From positions 1,693,346 through 1,757,345 of the forward strand of contig CM074761.1 in the NCBI GenBank assembly GCA_037355855.1: a stretch of 64,000 bases of DNA, read 5' to 3'. Below are positions 33,329-44,408 of the stretch, piece by piece. The notes beneath the pieces were generated by a model that searched no databases, had not been told where the DNA came from, and saw nothing but the letters and a program-made list of their open reading frames with translations. Source of the stretch: Pseudo-nitzschia pungens (lineage: Eukaryota; Bacillariophyta; Bacillariophyceae; Bacillariales; Bacillariaceae). Every line of letters begins with the position of its first letter. The stretch's first letter is position 1. The position numbers and the translations under genes are program-made.

Positions 33329-34459
33329 CTTCCTGCTAGAAAAAGGAGAGGCGAAAGTCGAATGAATCGGTGTCCTTCAGTCTCTTTGACCACGAATGAG
33401 ACGATTTCGTCGATTGAATCCGAACCCGTTCATCCATTCGGTCTTTGTTCCCAATATCGTGAACTTTCTTGCAAGTCCAACCGAGATCCATGAGCAATCA
33501 AATTGAGTGAAGTGATTTCCCGTGTTTCTTCGAGGATAACGTAAGGTTTTTACAACTCATCATCAAGGAAACCCCAAACGTGATCCGCGATGGATTGTTG
33601 TCATTTTTTATAAAATACATACTTCGTAAGGTTAAGGTTACTGTAAATCTGAAACGGAGTCTAAAAAAATGGTGTCAGACGAGACGGTATGAACGCTAGA
33701 GTTTTGTCTCAGATGGAATTCCGTATTCCGAAAGTATGTCAAACTGACCTTGACCGTTAATTTTCAGTGGTTCAATTAATAAAAATGTCCGTTGTGGCGC
33801 GCCAGTCTGGTACATAAAAAATAGGTTTTCGGGAATCACTCATAAAATATACAAGTAAGCTTAAGGTTAAGATTACTTAATGGTCACTTTGGACTTGGGC
33901 ACTGAGGATTGATGACGGGCGATTTTTTCTTGCTTCACAGTTTCGTTGTGGCCGTTGTTACGTGTACCACTTTCACATCAGGTTTTGTTTTTAATAGTAC
34001 GTATCATAGTAGGAGCTTATTTTGAACACAAATTCGTTTTATTTTTTGTTTCCTATGGGCGAAGGCAGAACACAGAATACCGCATGGAATACATGTTGTA
34101 TTCCATTACAGTTTTTACTATGGACTGCGAACTCCCACTTCTTTCGTGCTGTGTAACGTAACTTCGAGTAATTACTTGTAGGTAAGTTACCTGTAATTAC
34201 CTGTAATCGACATGCGACAGCTCAGTAACGGTTGTTAACACCGAAAACAGCAGCTCAGTATCCACAGTTATGTCCAGTATCGGCAAAATACTCCAAATTT
34301 ATGAATTAAATGCGCTCTTTCCTGGCGTCATTCGTGCTTTTCGCTTTTGACTCGGATTTTCAATGTTTTGTTCCAAACCCCATTCCCCATCGACATTGAA
34401 TGTTTACCGGCACGCAGAGCGTCATTAGTATCAGGCAATAAGAAAAGACGAGTTCAAAG
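33329..34459. other. Intergenic region with a Harbinger-end relic
   Basis: Divergent promoter region of the monooxygenase (-) and alpha/beta hydrolase (+). Contains the MITE-like fragment at 33787-33841 and an otherwise AT-rich, non-coding sequence. Confidence 0.5.
33787..33841 (+). mobile_element. Non-autonomous Harbinger end fragment (MITE relic)
   Basis: Ends in TTTCGGGAATCACTC, identical to the outer 15 bp of the right TIR at 7829-7843. It begins GTCCGTTGTGGCGCGCC, matching the subterminal GTCCGTTGGGTGCGCC at 7765. The interval is shortened (55 versus 79 bp). A weak match to the opposite TIR, GTGATTTCCCGTGTTT, lies near 33510, so the relic could span about 330 bp; no target duplication is clear. 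Confidence 0.6.
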
Positions 34460-35128
34460 ATGACGAAGTCTGCAAAGGAGCGGAAATTCAAACTACCACA
34501 ATCCGGAGCATCTTCTAAAATTGCAGACATGGGGTCAAATCTGGCAGTTATTTGCACACATCCATGGGGTCCTCTAGGAGGCAATATGAATAATAACGTC
34601 GTCTTAGCCATCGTAGTATGGTTCCAGCGTCTGAAGATTACAACGATGAGGTTCGATTTCAATGGTTCTCAGTTTGGACGAGGGGGGCGCCAGGTTGATC
34701 AAGTCAAGGAGGCGGCAAATTTTCTCTTAACGGGGCAGCATATAATCGCGAAGTCAGAGTCCGCAACAAAAAAAAGTCCGCCGAAACACATCTTATTGGT
34801 AGGATACTCTTACGGGAGTATAATAAGCGCCAGTGCAAGTGCCACAGTCCCTCAGTGCATTGGAAGCATCATGGTTTCACCACCCCTTGCTGTTCGACAC
34901 TGGCTGTACATGTTTAATGGGGATCACCATTTGGAACAAGCACGAAAAAGAGGCCTACCGTTGTTGATGATGATTGGTTCGAAAGACAACTTCACATCTG
35001 AAGATGCATTCATGGATATCGTCCACACAATGCCTGAAACTACAACTACGGGCGCAGTGTTAAAGGAAGCTGACCATTTTTTTCGAGGGCGCGAAAAAGA
35101 TTTAATGGACATAATGGGTAAGGTGTGA
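34460..35128 (+). CDS. Alpha/beta hydrolase (small, dienelactone-hydrolase-like)
   Basis: 222 residues from ATG 34460. The chain begins HPWGPLGGNMNNNVV (oxyanion region), then TMRFDFNGSQFGRGG. The nucleophile elbow is VGYSYGS (Ser), the acid in MIGSKDNFTSED (Asp) and the base in EADHFFRGRE (His), in the correct order for the catalytic triad. The short, cap-less layout with R-F-[DN]-F-R-G-like sequence after strand 3 fits the COG2945/dienelactone-hydrolase-like group found in bacteria and eukaryotes, typically esterases of unknown substrate. No targeting signal is visible; a cytosolic location is likely. Confidence 0.82.
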   Translation: MTKSAKERKFKLPQSGASSKIADMGSNLAVICTHPWGPLGGNMNNNVVLAIVVWFQRLKITTMRFDFNGSQFGRGGRQVDQVKEAANFLLTGQHIIAKSESATKKSPPKHILLVGYSYGSIISASASATVPQCIGSIMVSPPLAVRHWLYMFNGDHHLEQARKRGLPLLMMIGSKDNFTSEDAFMDIVHTMPETTTTGAVLKEADHFFRGREKDLMDIMGKV

Positions 35129-37230
35129 AATGCAGCCGATTTCAACATCAGGTTGAATTGTTGGAGTTTGATCAGTGCGAAGCGCAGAACGTCTCACTCT
35201 GTGTTGTTATCGATGAAACTTTCCGCCGATAAATTGGATTCGAAAAGGTCATTGGATACTAAACGTAGTACCCCAGTGTAATGGAGACTTGAATTCATTA
35301 TCACGAGTCGATTTCTCGCCTTTTGAAATCCCCCCGCTAGACTCGACAATATCTTCAGGAACCTACTCGGGTTGTATTTGATCTGCATTGTTTTGTGTTG
35401 ACAGCGGAACCAATCCAATACAAGTTTCTTACTCGATTCTCCGTATTTTGGCTTTCCATTGGGCGACAAGCTAGTGGCGTGAGAAAACTGAGTTGCTACG
35501 ATACTTTATCTTCTTTTGTGTTTGAACTACCTATGTACAGTATTTACAATAAAGTCAGTCGGCAGTCGCGCGGCATTGCAATTTATTAACATTTTTATTT
35601 ACATCATTAGCATATTGTTATTCCGTCAGCATCGAATCGAGACTACACAGATGTTCTGAATGACGACCAAGGTCTGAAATTCAAGTTCATAGTGAGTGAT
35701 GGCATCTCCACTCCGGCGTTTTCTTCTCTTACGATGTCAAACCGACCACAGAATCAATCAAAACAAAATGCAGCGTAGAATCAAGGTGATAAGAGGGATC
35801 TGCCGAATGTGACAGCAAAATCAATCGAGACCAATTTGTCAAAATTGTAGAGAAAGTGCCAAAATATTTGTTGCACCAAAATTTCCGTGTTGTTGCATTC
35901 AGGTCATTATGTGCACGCCAGGCTGTACACGTTAAGCAAGTTCAAGTATAGTTGCCCTCAGGTCTGCAACATAAAGCAGAAAAGAAGTAAATAGATACAG
36001 GGCAAGTTGGGAATCTTTTAAGCGAAATCCCAAAGGTGCAAGGCGTCGAGAACCTACTTATTGCTACCATTCTCCATCGTGTTCTCACGACTTCTGTTGT
36101 GGTTCGAGCACTTGAAAATACTCAGGCCCCTAGATTGTCGTGTTGTAAAAACTCAATGAAACCTTGTCGTTGTGCCGCATTACTAAACTCGGATAACGAA
36201 ACTTCTTTTGGCAATTAGAGTTGAACGGAATGCAAAAAGTCAGGGACAAAATTGATGGTTCATCGTGACTGGGGACGAGCCGTATCCTGTCCTTGCACTG
36301 AAAGCGCTCGATGGATTGATGTATCCTGCAAACGATGGATCGATAGCTTTCCGTCCTCACAAGGATGCAGCGATTGTAGCTGCAACAGTAACAAAAGGAC
36401 AGTGTAAATTTGCAGCAGACGCTAGAGGCAGAGTTTTGCCTTGTCGGATCGATTGATTCTCCTTCACTGAAGAAGAGCGGGGACAGCGAATCGATGTACC
36501 TGGAAGGTTGGATCGATGGATTTCTGTCCTTACAGTGAAGGCGCGTCTATGGTGAATACAAAGCAGAAGGCTCTACAACTGTGGCCATTGTAAGGATATC
36601 TGGCGGAGGCGAGTCTCTTTCCCTGAAGAACAGCGGGGACGATGTGGTATATTCCTGTCCTTGCAGCGAAAGAGCAGTAGCAACAACAAGAGGACAACAT
36701 CAACGCCCTGACAGGAGAGAAGTCTACAGCAGCCCAGGAAGAATTGGCAAGCGCAGCTTGGACGCACGACGCGTTGAGCTGGCGATAGAGGGCCGAGTTG
36801 AGCTGAAAACGATCTAATGTAAGGAGCAACGTACGTATTTCTGTCTTCCCGATGAATCCTGGCAACGGCTTGACAAGGCGCTGAGCCTGTGTCAACAAGG
36901 AGACAGTGGCCGGAATACTGGACACGCGATACAATGTGTCGAGCTTGTGTCATGACAACATGCTGGACGCTAGCAGCCTGCATGTACCGAACTGCGTTTG
37001 TACTGCCTACACGAACAAGACGATAAAGTGCTGCGAGGAAGCAGTTAACTGGGGACGTGTTGTCTCCGTTACAGGTAGAACGCCAGTAGGTTGGAACAAC
37101 CGAAGAAACGCAACAGCGTTGTCTGAAGGAAGCAAGCGCTGGACGATTACGGATTAGCGACATGTATGCCTGGTACGGGCCTGCACTGTTATGAGTTGCC
37201 CTGTTACGATTGTAACACTGTTGCGAGTGT

Positions 37231-37436
37231 AACAGAGTTGCACGAAGCAGCGAAGCAGTAGACAAATATTACGAATCATCCGCACAAGACTACAGAGTTA
37301 CAGAGTTGCACGAAGCAGCGAAGCAGTAGACAAATATTACGAATCATCCGCACAAGACTACAGAGTTACAGAGTTGCGCGAAGCAGCGAAGCAGTAGACA
37401 ACTATTACGAATCATCCGCACTAGACTACAGACAGT
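37231..37436. repeat. 68-bp tandem repeat, three copies
   Basis: CAGAGTTGCACGAAGCAGCG recurs at 37233, 37301 and 37369 (exact 68-bp period). Copies differ at only a few positions (CACG/CGCG, AAATATT/AACTATT, ACAAG/ACTAG). Confidence 0.92.
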
Positions 37437-37461
37437 TGCAAGAAAAGTCGCAGGCATTCAC

Positions 37462-37613
37462 CGCTTCTGACAGCTGGGACAGATTAGAGTGTCTGTCTTC
37501 ACGATGAATACTAACCGCTTCTGACAGCGGGGACAGAGTAGAGTGTCTGCCTTCATAACGCCAGTATTCATCGAGAAGACAGACACTACGATCTGTCCCC
37601 GCTGCCAGAAGCG
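37462..37613. repeat. Fold-back repeat cluster (two direct, one inverted copy)
   Basis: A ~39-bp unit, CGCTTCTGACAGCGGGGACA then GAxTAGAGTGTCTGyCTTC, occurs at 37462-37500 and 37516-37554, and inverted at 37575-37613. The last two face each other across 20 bp and could form a ~39-bp imperfect hairpin. A fourth, inverted copy is at about 37883-37925, and degenerate CTGTCCTTGCAGTGAA fragments occur at 36280-36660. Confidence 0.8.
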
Positions 37614-38828
37614 ATGAATACTTGCGGCTGGTCTCGTGGTTCATTGCTCGCTCTTTCAGTGCGTGCGGAAACAACAGGAATGTGCGTGTCCCTGTAACCG
37701 CACTTCATTGCTTCGTAGGACGAGCCACGGTCCCTTTGCAACAGGGGAGCATCCCTGTGGCCTGAGCGTCCCACGCTCTCAATCATCTGGTGTTTGTCCC
37801 TTGTAAGTAGTCCTTAGAAGTAAGCCCATGCTGTGCACGTCCCAGTGCTAGGCGATCTGCTTGACTGTGCACCTTTCAGCATTCATTGTGAAGACAGACA
37901 CTCGAATCTGTCCCCGCTGTCTAAAACGAGGGATGTCTTCTTCGTGTTCTTAGCTCTTGCTCGATTGCCTACCTGCAATCCACCACCACACACAAACTCA
38001 GCGACGAGTTACTTGCTCTGGTCTGCATCGCAGTATTCACTGACGGTCAAGAAGTGAATATTTATCAATTTATCGATTGTTCCATTCGACAACAATGATA
38101 AGAGAGATGGACACACATTTCATACCAGACAGACACACCAGTAATGCTAGTTGTAGTACAACTAGGATGACACAGGGAATGATATCTAAACTCCTGCTGT
38201 TATGAAAGTTAGTGACTCCTCAGTTGGAGTGATCTGGAACACCTGTAGGTCAACCCTGATACACACCACCAAAGTTTGTAGGAAAACCCCTATTGAAATA
38301 GAATGTTAATTGCCAATTCATCTGGGTTTGATTGCTGATGAAAGATAGGACCAAATTGCTGATCCCTGGTGGTTGCATTTACATCATCACGCACATTATG
38401 TATGTCTCCTTCCCATGCGTTTTGGATGGGCTGAATTGGGTCTCATGAAAACTTTTTGATCAACAAAGTGTATCTATTGGCAGCAAATGGGCAAAGCCTT
38501 CTGATAAGAGGAAGTTCTCGTCTGCTGCTACATCATGAACTAGGATGGTTTCTGTTCTTACATTCGGTTCACCTGATGTCCAAGATCAATTTTCGGAATT
38601 AGTCATTCTTATTTAGCGGAAAACGGAGCAAATTCAAAATTTCTCGTCAGATCATTGTAAGATTACTTTGCTGTAAGATCCTTACCGTACGCTACGTACG
38701 AATCACCTACTTGGTCCGACAATCAAGAATCAAAATCTCTTCATTTTTTAGTTGTTAGTCACCTCTCGCCTCTCGGCACCATGGATGGGAGAAAGACGAC
38801 ACAACGAGTTCGTTAGAAAGCAGAAAAA

Positions 38829-41800
38829 ATGGCGCAAGGCACAAATCCCTTCGAGGACGACTTTACCAACAACGCCAGCGGGCCAGTGACTGCATCGAGC
38901 ACAAACCCGTTCGACGATGACACGAACAACGTTGGAGGTAGAGGTGTGCCGTCCGGTAGAACTGGTACAAACCCCTTTGGTCCTGACTCTGGATTCGATG
39001 ACGACGAAGAGGAAAATGGCGAATACGAAGAGGATGAGACATTTGACATCGAGGAAGACCAAAACTTGGGGGCACCAATCGAGGCGTCCTGGCAATATCT
39101 CGGCGATCTGCCCTATCGCAGGGTCCCTGTTTACTCCAACGTTCGTTGGGGAGGAAATCCCAACAAGAATGGATCGAGTTCCGAAAGTCTGAACCATGGC
39201 TTATCGGCATTTCCGAAGATAGCTTTGCAGCGTCACCCAGATATACTGGATGCACGAGAACTTCAGGAACTCCTAGACAGAACAACAGTTACAAAGGTTG
39301 TTGGATGTCAGTATGGAGGACCAATTGCAGCCGTCACACTCCCGATCGTGGGCGAGACATCGTGGTTCAGTCACACAGAAATTAGAATATTGAGCAATTC
39401 AGGGAATCCATTAGCAACCATTGACTTCCCTATCCCAGAAATTGAACGAAACTATTCTCCTGCAGACATCATGGAAATCGGGTTTACCGATCGAACCGTA
39501 CTCGTTGTTGTCCTGAAAGATTCGCTCTGTTTGACTTATGACTTGAAGGGCGGAGCACTCTTGCCACCCTTTTTTATTTTACCTCGCGGAGAAGGTCAAG
39601 GCACCGAACTGTTCCAAGCTTGCATTTTTGAAGGTGGTGCGGTAAGATTGGACTTGTTGACTCCATTGAATGATTTTCGATTCGAGGAAAACTGATCAAA
39701 AATTGCGCCTGGAACGAACCTACTCATTTGATACTGACACTCATCTATTTTGTAACCGTTAGGCTGTTCTTGCGACGTCCAAGCACTCAGCCATTGTGGA
39801 ATTCCTAGATGAGCACGATGATCCGATGTACTTGAATACAGCACACTTGGGCTCTCGAAAGGTTCTACCGTCCTCTTACGCATCGACAGACTTTGGAGGT
39901 ATCGGATTCAACAACTCCATGCCACCATTTTGCGGGCTTGTCACAGTTTTGCCCACTGCAACCTTTGCTAGTTCCAACTTCCTTAGCTATGCTGCAATTG
40001 CTGTTCTCTCTCGCACCAAAACTGCATCCCGTCATCCCGAGGTATTCCTTTCTACCAATGACAATTCAGTCGTTGTCGTCAATACTGCCACAACGGAAAT
40101 CAAAGATCTCCATTGTCGACCTCGAATCTCTTCTCCAATCGTGGAAATGGTATTTGCTCCGAACGGTCGGTTCTTGGCATGTTTTACAGAATCTTCTATG
40201 TTGACGGTAATTTCATCTACTTTCGAAACCAAAGTCCTAGATTTCGACACTTCTGAAGGTTCTACACAGCCTCCATTGGAAATCAGATGGTGCGGAGAGG
40301 ATAGTGTAGTGCTTCACTGGAAAAATTTGGGCATCTTAATGGTTGGCCCCTATGGAGACTGGCTGCGATTTCCTTACGAGAACCACGGGAATTTGTATCT
40401 CATTCCTGAAATAGACTGTTGTCGTGTGGTGTCGGATATCTCCGTTGAACTACTGCAAAGGGTTCCACCAGCAACGGCACTCCTACTACGAATAGGATCG
40501 ATCGAACCAGCTGCTATGCTACTGGATGCATCTGATGCGTTTGATAGTGGATCTATCTCATCAGACGAGGCAGCCCGTGCTATCACTAAAACAGGAATGT
40601 TGTCGGAAGCCATCGAGGGGTGCACGGATGCTGCTGCCAGAGAATTCGATATAACAACCCAGAAACGCCTTCTGCGAGCCGCGTCATATGGGATGCACTT
40701 TACGTTTAAGGATTCGAAGGGAAGCAGGAATATAATGGGTGGAACAAATGACGATGAAGGGGAAAACGAAGACGCTCTGATTATGCCATCTCGGGTGACT
40801 GCGAAATTTGTCGAGACGTCAAAAAAGCTTAGGATATTGAACGCTCTTCGAAATCCTTCGGTGGGAATTGTCATCACTTGTGCCCAGTATGACACTATTA
40901 CACCCGTTGGGGTTGTCGCCCGTTTGATTGGCGTCCACAAGCCAGCGTTGGGAGCTTCAATTAGCAAGTATCTATTTCTACCGAAGTCAGTCCAGCTCTA
41001 TGCACGTGCCTGTAAGGCTGCGGCATTTGTCGTGGCGTCAAAAGACCGCTCAGATGCAGATGTTGCTGAGGGTGCTATCCGGATTATCACGGAAGATAAA
41101 TATGGATCTGCGGGAGCGTCTAAATACACTTCGTCAATCATCAATCGAGGAGGATACGCCACTGTTGCAATGGCATCTATAAAGGCTGGACGACCTGGTG
41201 TTGCTTCCCTTCTACTGCTGCTGGAGACAAGTGTTGCTGATAAAGTTCCGGCATTGCTCTCTATAGGTTCGTATGCGGACGCTGTTGCCGTTGCGACTTC
41301 TGCAAGAGATAGCGATTTCATATTTTATGCCACCATGGAGTATCGAAAACACTGCTTGTCTCAGTCACAAGATCCTGGAAAAGGAAATCAGAGTTTCATT
41401 GGGACTTTGGTTACCAAGTTTTCTTTCGAATCATATTGTACAATACGAAAATATACTGGGACCATGCCTGACGTTGAACATAAAATCAATCTTCAAAAAC
41501 GACGACACAAGTACATAGATGCGGGGATGACACAGGCAAAACGAGCACTCGATGGAAATACCGAATCGCGAGGGAAACAAGCAATTCTTTCGAAGGCATC
41601 AGAGATCTTTTCAATGGGGAAGGACACAACGTTTCACAAAACATGTACTGATGATTATATCGAGTTGCTAAAAGATCAAGAGATTCTCCGTACAAAATAC
41701 AGTGCATTGGAGGTGGCACCCGAATCATCATCGGTAGTTGCAACAATTTCTTCTATTTTGCGTTATGCTGCTACGAGTGAAAGGGACAAGAATCGATTGC

Positions 41801-42189
41801 TAAACGATGCCGACAAAGTAGCGAAAAAGTTTCGAGTATCGGAAAAAATGTTGTGGCATACGAAGGTCAAAGCCTTCTCGGAGACAGGTCAATGGAAAAA
41901 TCTTATTCTCTTGGCCAATTCTCGCACGAAATCGCCAATTGGATTCAAGCCATTTGCTCGAGCGGCCATCAAGGGACGCCAATCTCCAACTGACGTATTG
42001 CGTTACATTGAGAAAGTTACCGTACCAGAGGAAAGATTCAGTCTTTACGGAGAAGGAGGTATGTGGAAGAAAGCACTTGAAGAAGCCGCTAAGATGAAAG
42101 ATGGACGACGAATCATGGATGTGAAAGCAAGGTGTAACGACCCCCAAATCCAACGTGACGCAGATCGAATGCTCGGAAGGCTCGTATGA
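38829..42189 (+). CDS. VPS16: VPS16, core subunit of HOPS/CORVET tethering complexes
   Basis: Exons 38829-39641 and 39763-42189 (121-bp intron, GTAAGA...CCGTTAG, phase 0) give 1,079 residues. The N-terminal beta-propeller region (about 75-480) includes SWQYLGDLPYRRVPVYSN, IRILSNSGNPLATIDFP, VEMVFAPNGRFLACFTES, LEIRWCGEDSVVLHWK and LVGPYGDW-like MVGPYGDWLRFP. The C-terminal alpha-solenoid has LRILNALRNPSVGIVITCAQ, KDRSDADVAEGAI and PIGFKPFARAAI. These are the Vps16_N and Vps16_C families. VPS16 binds VPS33 and joins vacuole/late-endosome fusion machinery. An acidic N-terminal extension (1-75) carries three TNPF motifs. Its stop is 103 bp from the convergent dioxygenase stop. Confidence 0.92.
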
Positions 42190-42292
42190 TCATGATCCTC
42201 AATGTAAAAGTACTATAAATCATCAATTTATTTTGAATCTGTCGTGCAAAGTAGCAGTCGAAATGCCGGGATATGACACTCGATTGAAAGGT

Positions 42293-43920
42293 TTAGAGTT
42301 GACGTTTAACTCTTGGACGAATCACTTTCTTTCGTTGTTCGCTCTTTTCCAACGCTTTCGGCAGCCTATGCTTCGCGAGATGTTGCATTTGCTCGATTTC
42401 AGCATCTATGGTGGATGGCCAGACTCTATATTGAATAGATTGAGGACGGGAATTAGGTTTCATCAAAAGTTTCTTCAAATGACTCGGACAGTATCTTTGA
42501 CAAGACTATTGCACCTACCTTGGATACCATGCAGAATCATACTTGCTTATGTCGTCAGCACTTCTCCCACCGTTCTTCTCTTCTGCAATGACGCTAGGTT
42601 CAGTACCATACCCAGGAGGAATGACAGAATTTCCGGGACCGTACCGAATTGAGTAGCGTCGGTATATACTATGCTCTTCTTTGCTTGTGGCTCTATTTGA
42701 CACAACTTCTCTGTCGAATGGAACTGTTCTATGGAAAAGCCACCGCGTATGGAATATTATGTCTCCAGCTATAGAGCGGGTTCAAGGCAAGTAGCACAAA
42801 CAATGCCGTTCAGAAGTCACGTTTCTATCTTTGCGGGTGATCAATTACGATGTCAGCTGAGTAGCCACTCGTATCAAATCACTTCACTTTCGTATCACGA
42901 ATCACCACAAGTATTGCACTACTCGTACCTTTTACGTCATAAATTCGCTTTGTTTCTTCCATCCTCCTGTGCAGGTGCGGATGCGGTGTGTTCTATGTTG
43001 CATGTTCCATTTCCTGGACGATTTTGCAATATGTCTCTGGATGAATTGAAACCATTTTTTGGATAGCTATGGGTTGAACCTATGGAACGGTAAGCCTCTT
43101 CTTTCCAATGTGACGAATGAGAACCGACAGCGAGAGCAAAGCCACCACCATTTTCGATTGGCATGTCATCCAACGCTATCCAGGCATTGATCCCAACTGG
43201 TTCACCGGGTTCTTCGACCATCGCAGGCCAAAACCCGACATCATCAACATGCCATCCACAGACATACTCTTCCTTATCCTTGGCAAGGAAAATGTCTCTT
43301 AGTATTCTTAATGTTTTGTTTCCATGAACGCACGTTTCACAGTCAAATTGAAGGAGGCTTGCTATGATGTGCGGGATTTTTGACAGCATTGCGACTTCTA
43401 CAAAAGGTGAATTTTCCAAAGTAGAGTTACCGCCGTCCGAGGCCGAGAAAATTTTGCCCTGGTTCACGGTGAAGAATTGTTTCGGGGCTTTTTGACGCCC
43501 GGTCAATAGTTTTGGCTTCGTTCTGCTTTTTTTCTCGTCTGCGTCTTTTTGTTTTGCAACAATTCTTCGCGTCGCATCGTCTAGAGCACTCAGCAGATCG
43601 GGATCCAGCAGACCTCTGACAGCAACAACGCCGTCTCTATTGAAGGCTTCTCGCATTTCATCAGACACGAGATCTTCGACAGGCTGGTTGTCGACACGAA
43701 ATATCGTAGCTGGTGAGATGATCGGAATCCTTCCTAGTTCACGGTAGGCCTTTTCGCTGGGAGACAGGTCCCAGGGCATCGAGGGGAGGTTGCCATCCAT
43801 ATGCAACGATATCAAGAAGGAAAGGACGAGGAGTCCAAAGCTCGAACAAAGAGCCAGGCTCGAATCTCCAAACAAAGCCAACTCTCTGTACCAACTCTTA
43901 TCATTACTGGTCGTGCTCAT
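42293..43920 (-). CDS. Phytanoyl-CoA dioxygenase-like Fe(II)/2-oxoglutarate oxygenase, three exons
   Basis: Exons 42929-43920, 42519-42768 and 42293-42425 join (donors GTACGAG, GTAGGTG; acceptors CTATAG, ATATAG). The start at 43920 (MSTTSNDKSWYREL) is the first ATG; open codons continue upstream without ATG. A single membrane helix (SLALCSSFGLLVLSFLISL) follows. The 2-His-1-Asp facial triad shows GWHVDDVGFWP (H, D) and the distal His in GDIIFHTRWLFHRT, with the 2-oxoglutarate-binding Arg in the same block. Between GTCNIEHTASAPAQ and MEETKRIYDVK the frame moves by one base (about 42965), apparently an extra nucleotide. A membrane-anchored PhyH-family hydroxylase is likely; substrate unknown. 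About 457 residues. Confidence 0.85.
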
Positions 43921-44408
43921 TATTGCGGCATCTGTATTTGTCGACTTTGGTCCTGGAAGGTGCGTTGGAGCTCTTCTTTGTTTCGTTGACAGCGTTTCTC
44001 GGAAGAAATGGATTTTAGATCGCAACGAGACAACTTTTTCGGCTTCAGAATTTTCGTCAACAATGCTGAATGCCAAAGGTTCCGATCGGGAAGGGTTTGG
44101 CGATGATTCTTCTTGTACGGTGCGGTACGATTTCGGACAAGTTCCTACGTACCGGTAATTACTGGTATGTAACGGTAAGGTTACGGACCTATCCCAAACT
44201 TCATCATTTAGAGTTCATTTTCAATTTCCATACCTTTCAGAAGTACGGTATGTACCAGTCTAGCTACTAGCTAAGGTAGAAACGTTCCTTGTCATCAAGG
44301 TGATGAAACATCCCGTTTGTTGAACCATTTTTACGCTAATTTCCTTCCCCGCAACCCAGTTCTACGGTAAATATGAAGAAATATGACGATGTAATGTTTG
44401 TCATCTAT
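43921..44408. other. Spacer upstream of the PhyH-like gene
   Basis: Open minus-strand codons continue to about 44200 but contain no ATG, so this is probably 5' UTR. It also contains GGTAAGGTTACGG-type words. The 3' end abuts the TFIIB-like gene. Confidence 0.4.

Larger units (their letters stand above)
35129..38828. other. 3.7-kb gene-poor region with clustered repeats
   Basis: 35129-36230 and 37950-38828 show nothing I can assign. 36240-37930 is a repeat island (68-bp tandem array and a family of fold-back repeats). A 230-codon minus frame at 36573-37265 is built from these repeats, is Cys/Arg-biased and is not accepted as a gene. Confidence 0.6.

Noticed and set aside
36573..37265. 230-codon minus frame in the repeat island
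   Set aside because: Built from repeat units, Cys/Arg-biased, no family motif, no supporting splice or codon pattern.
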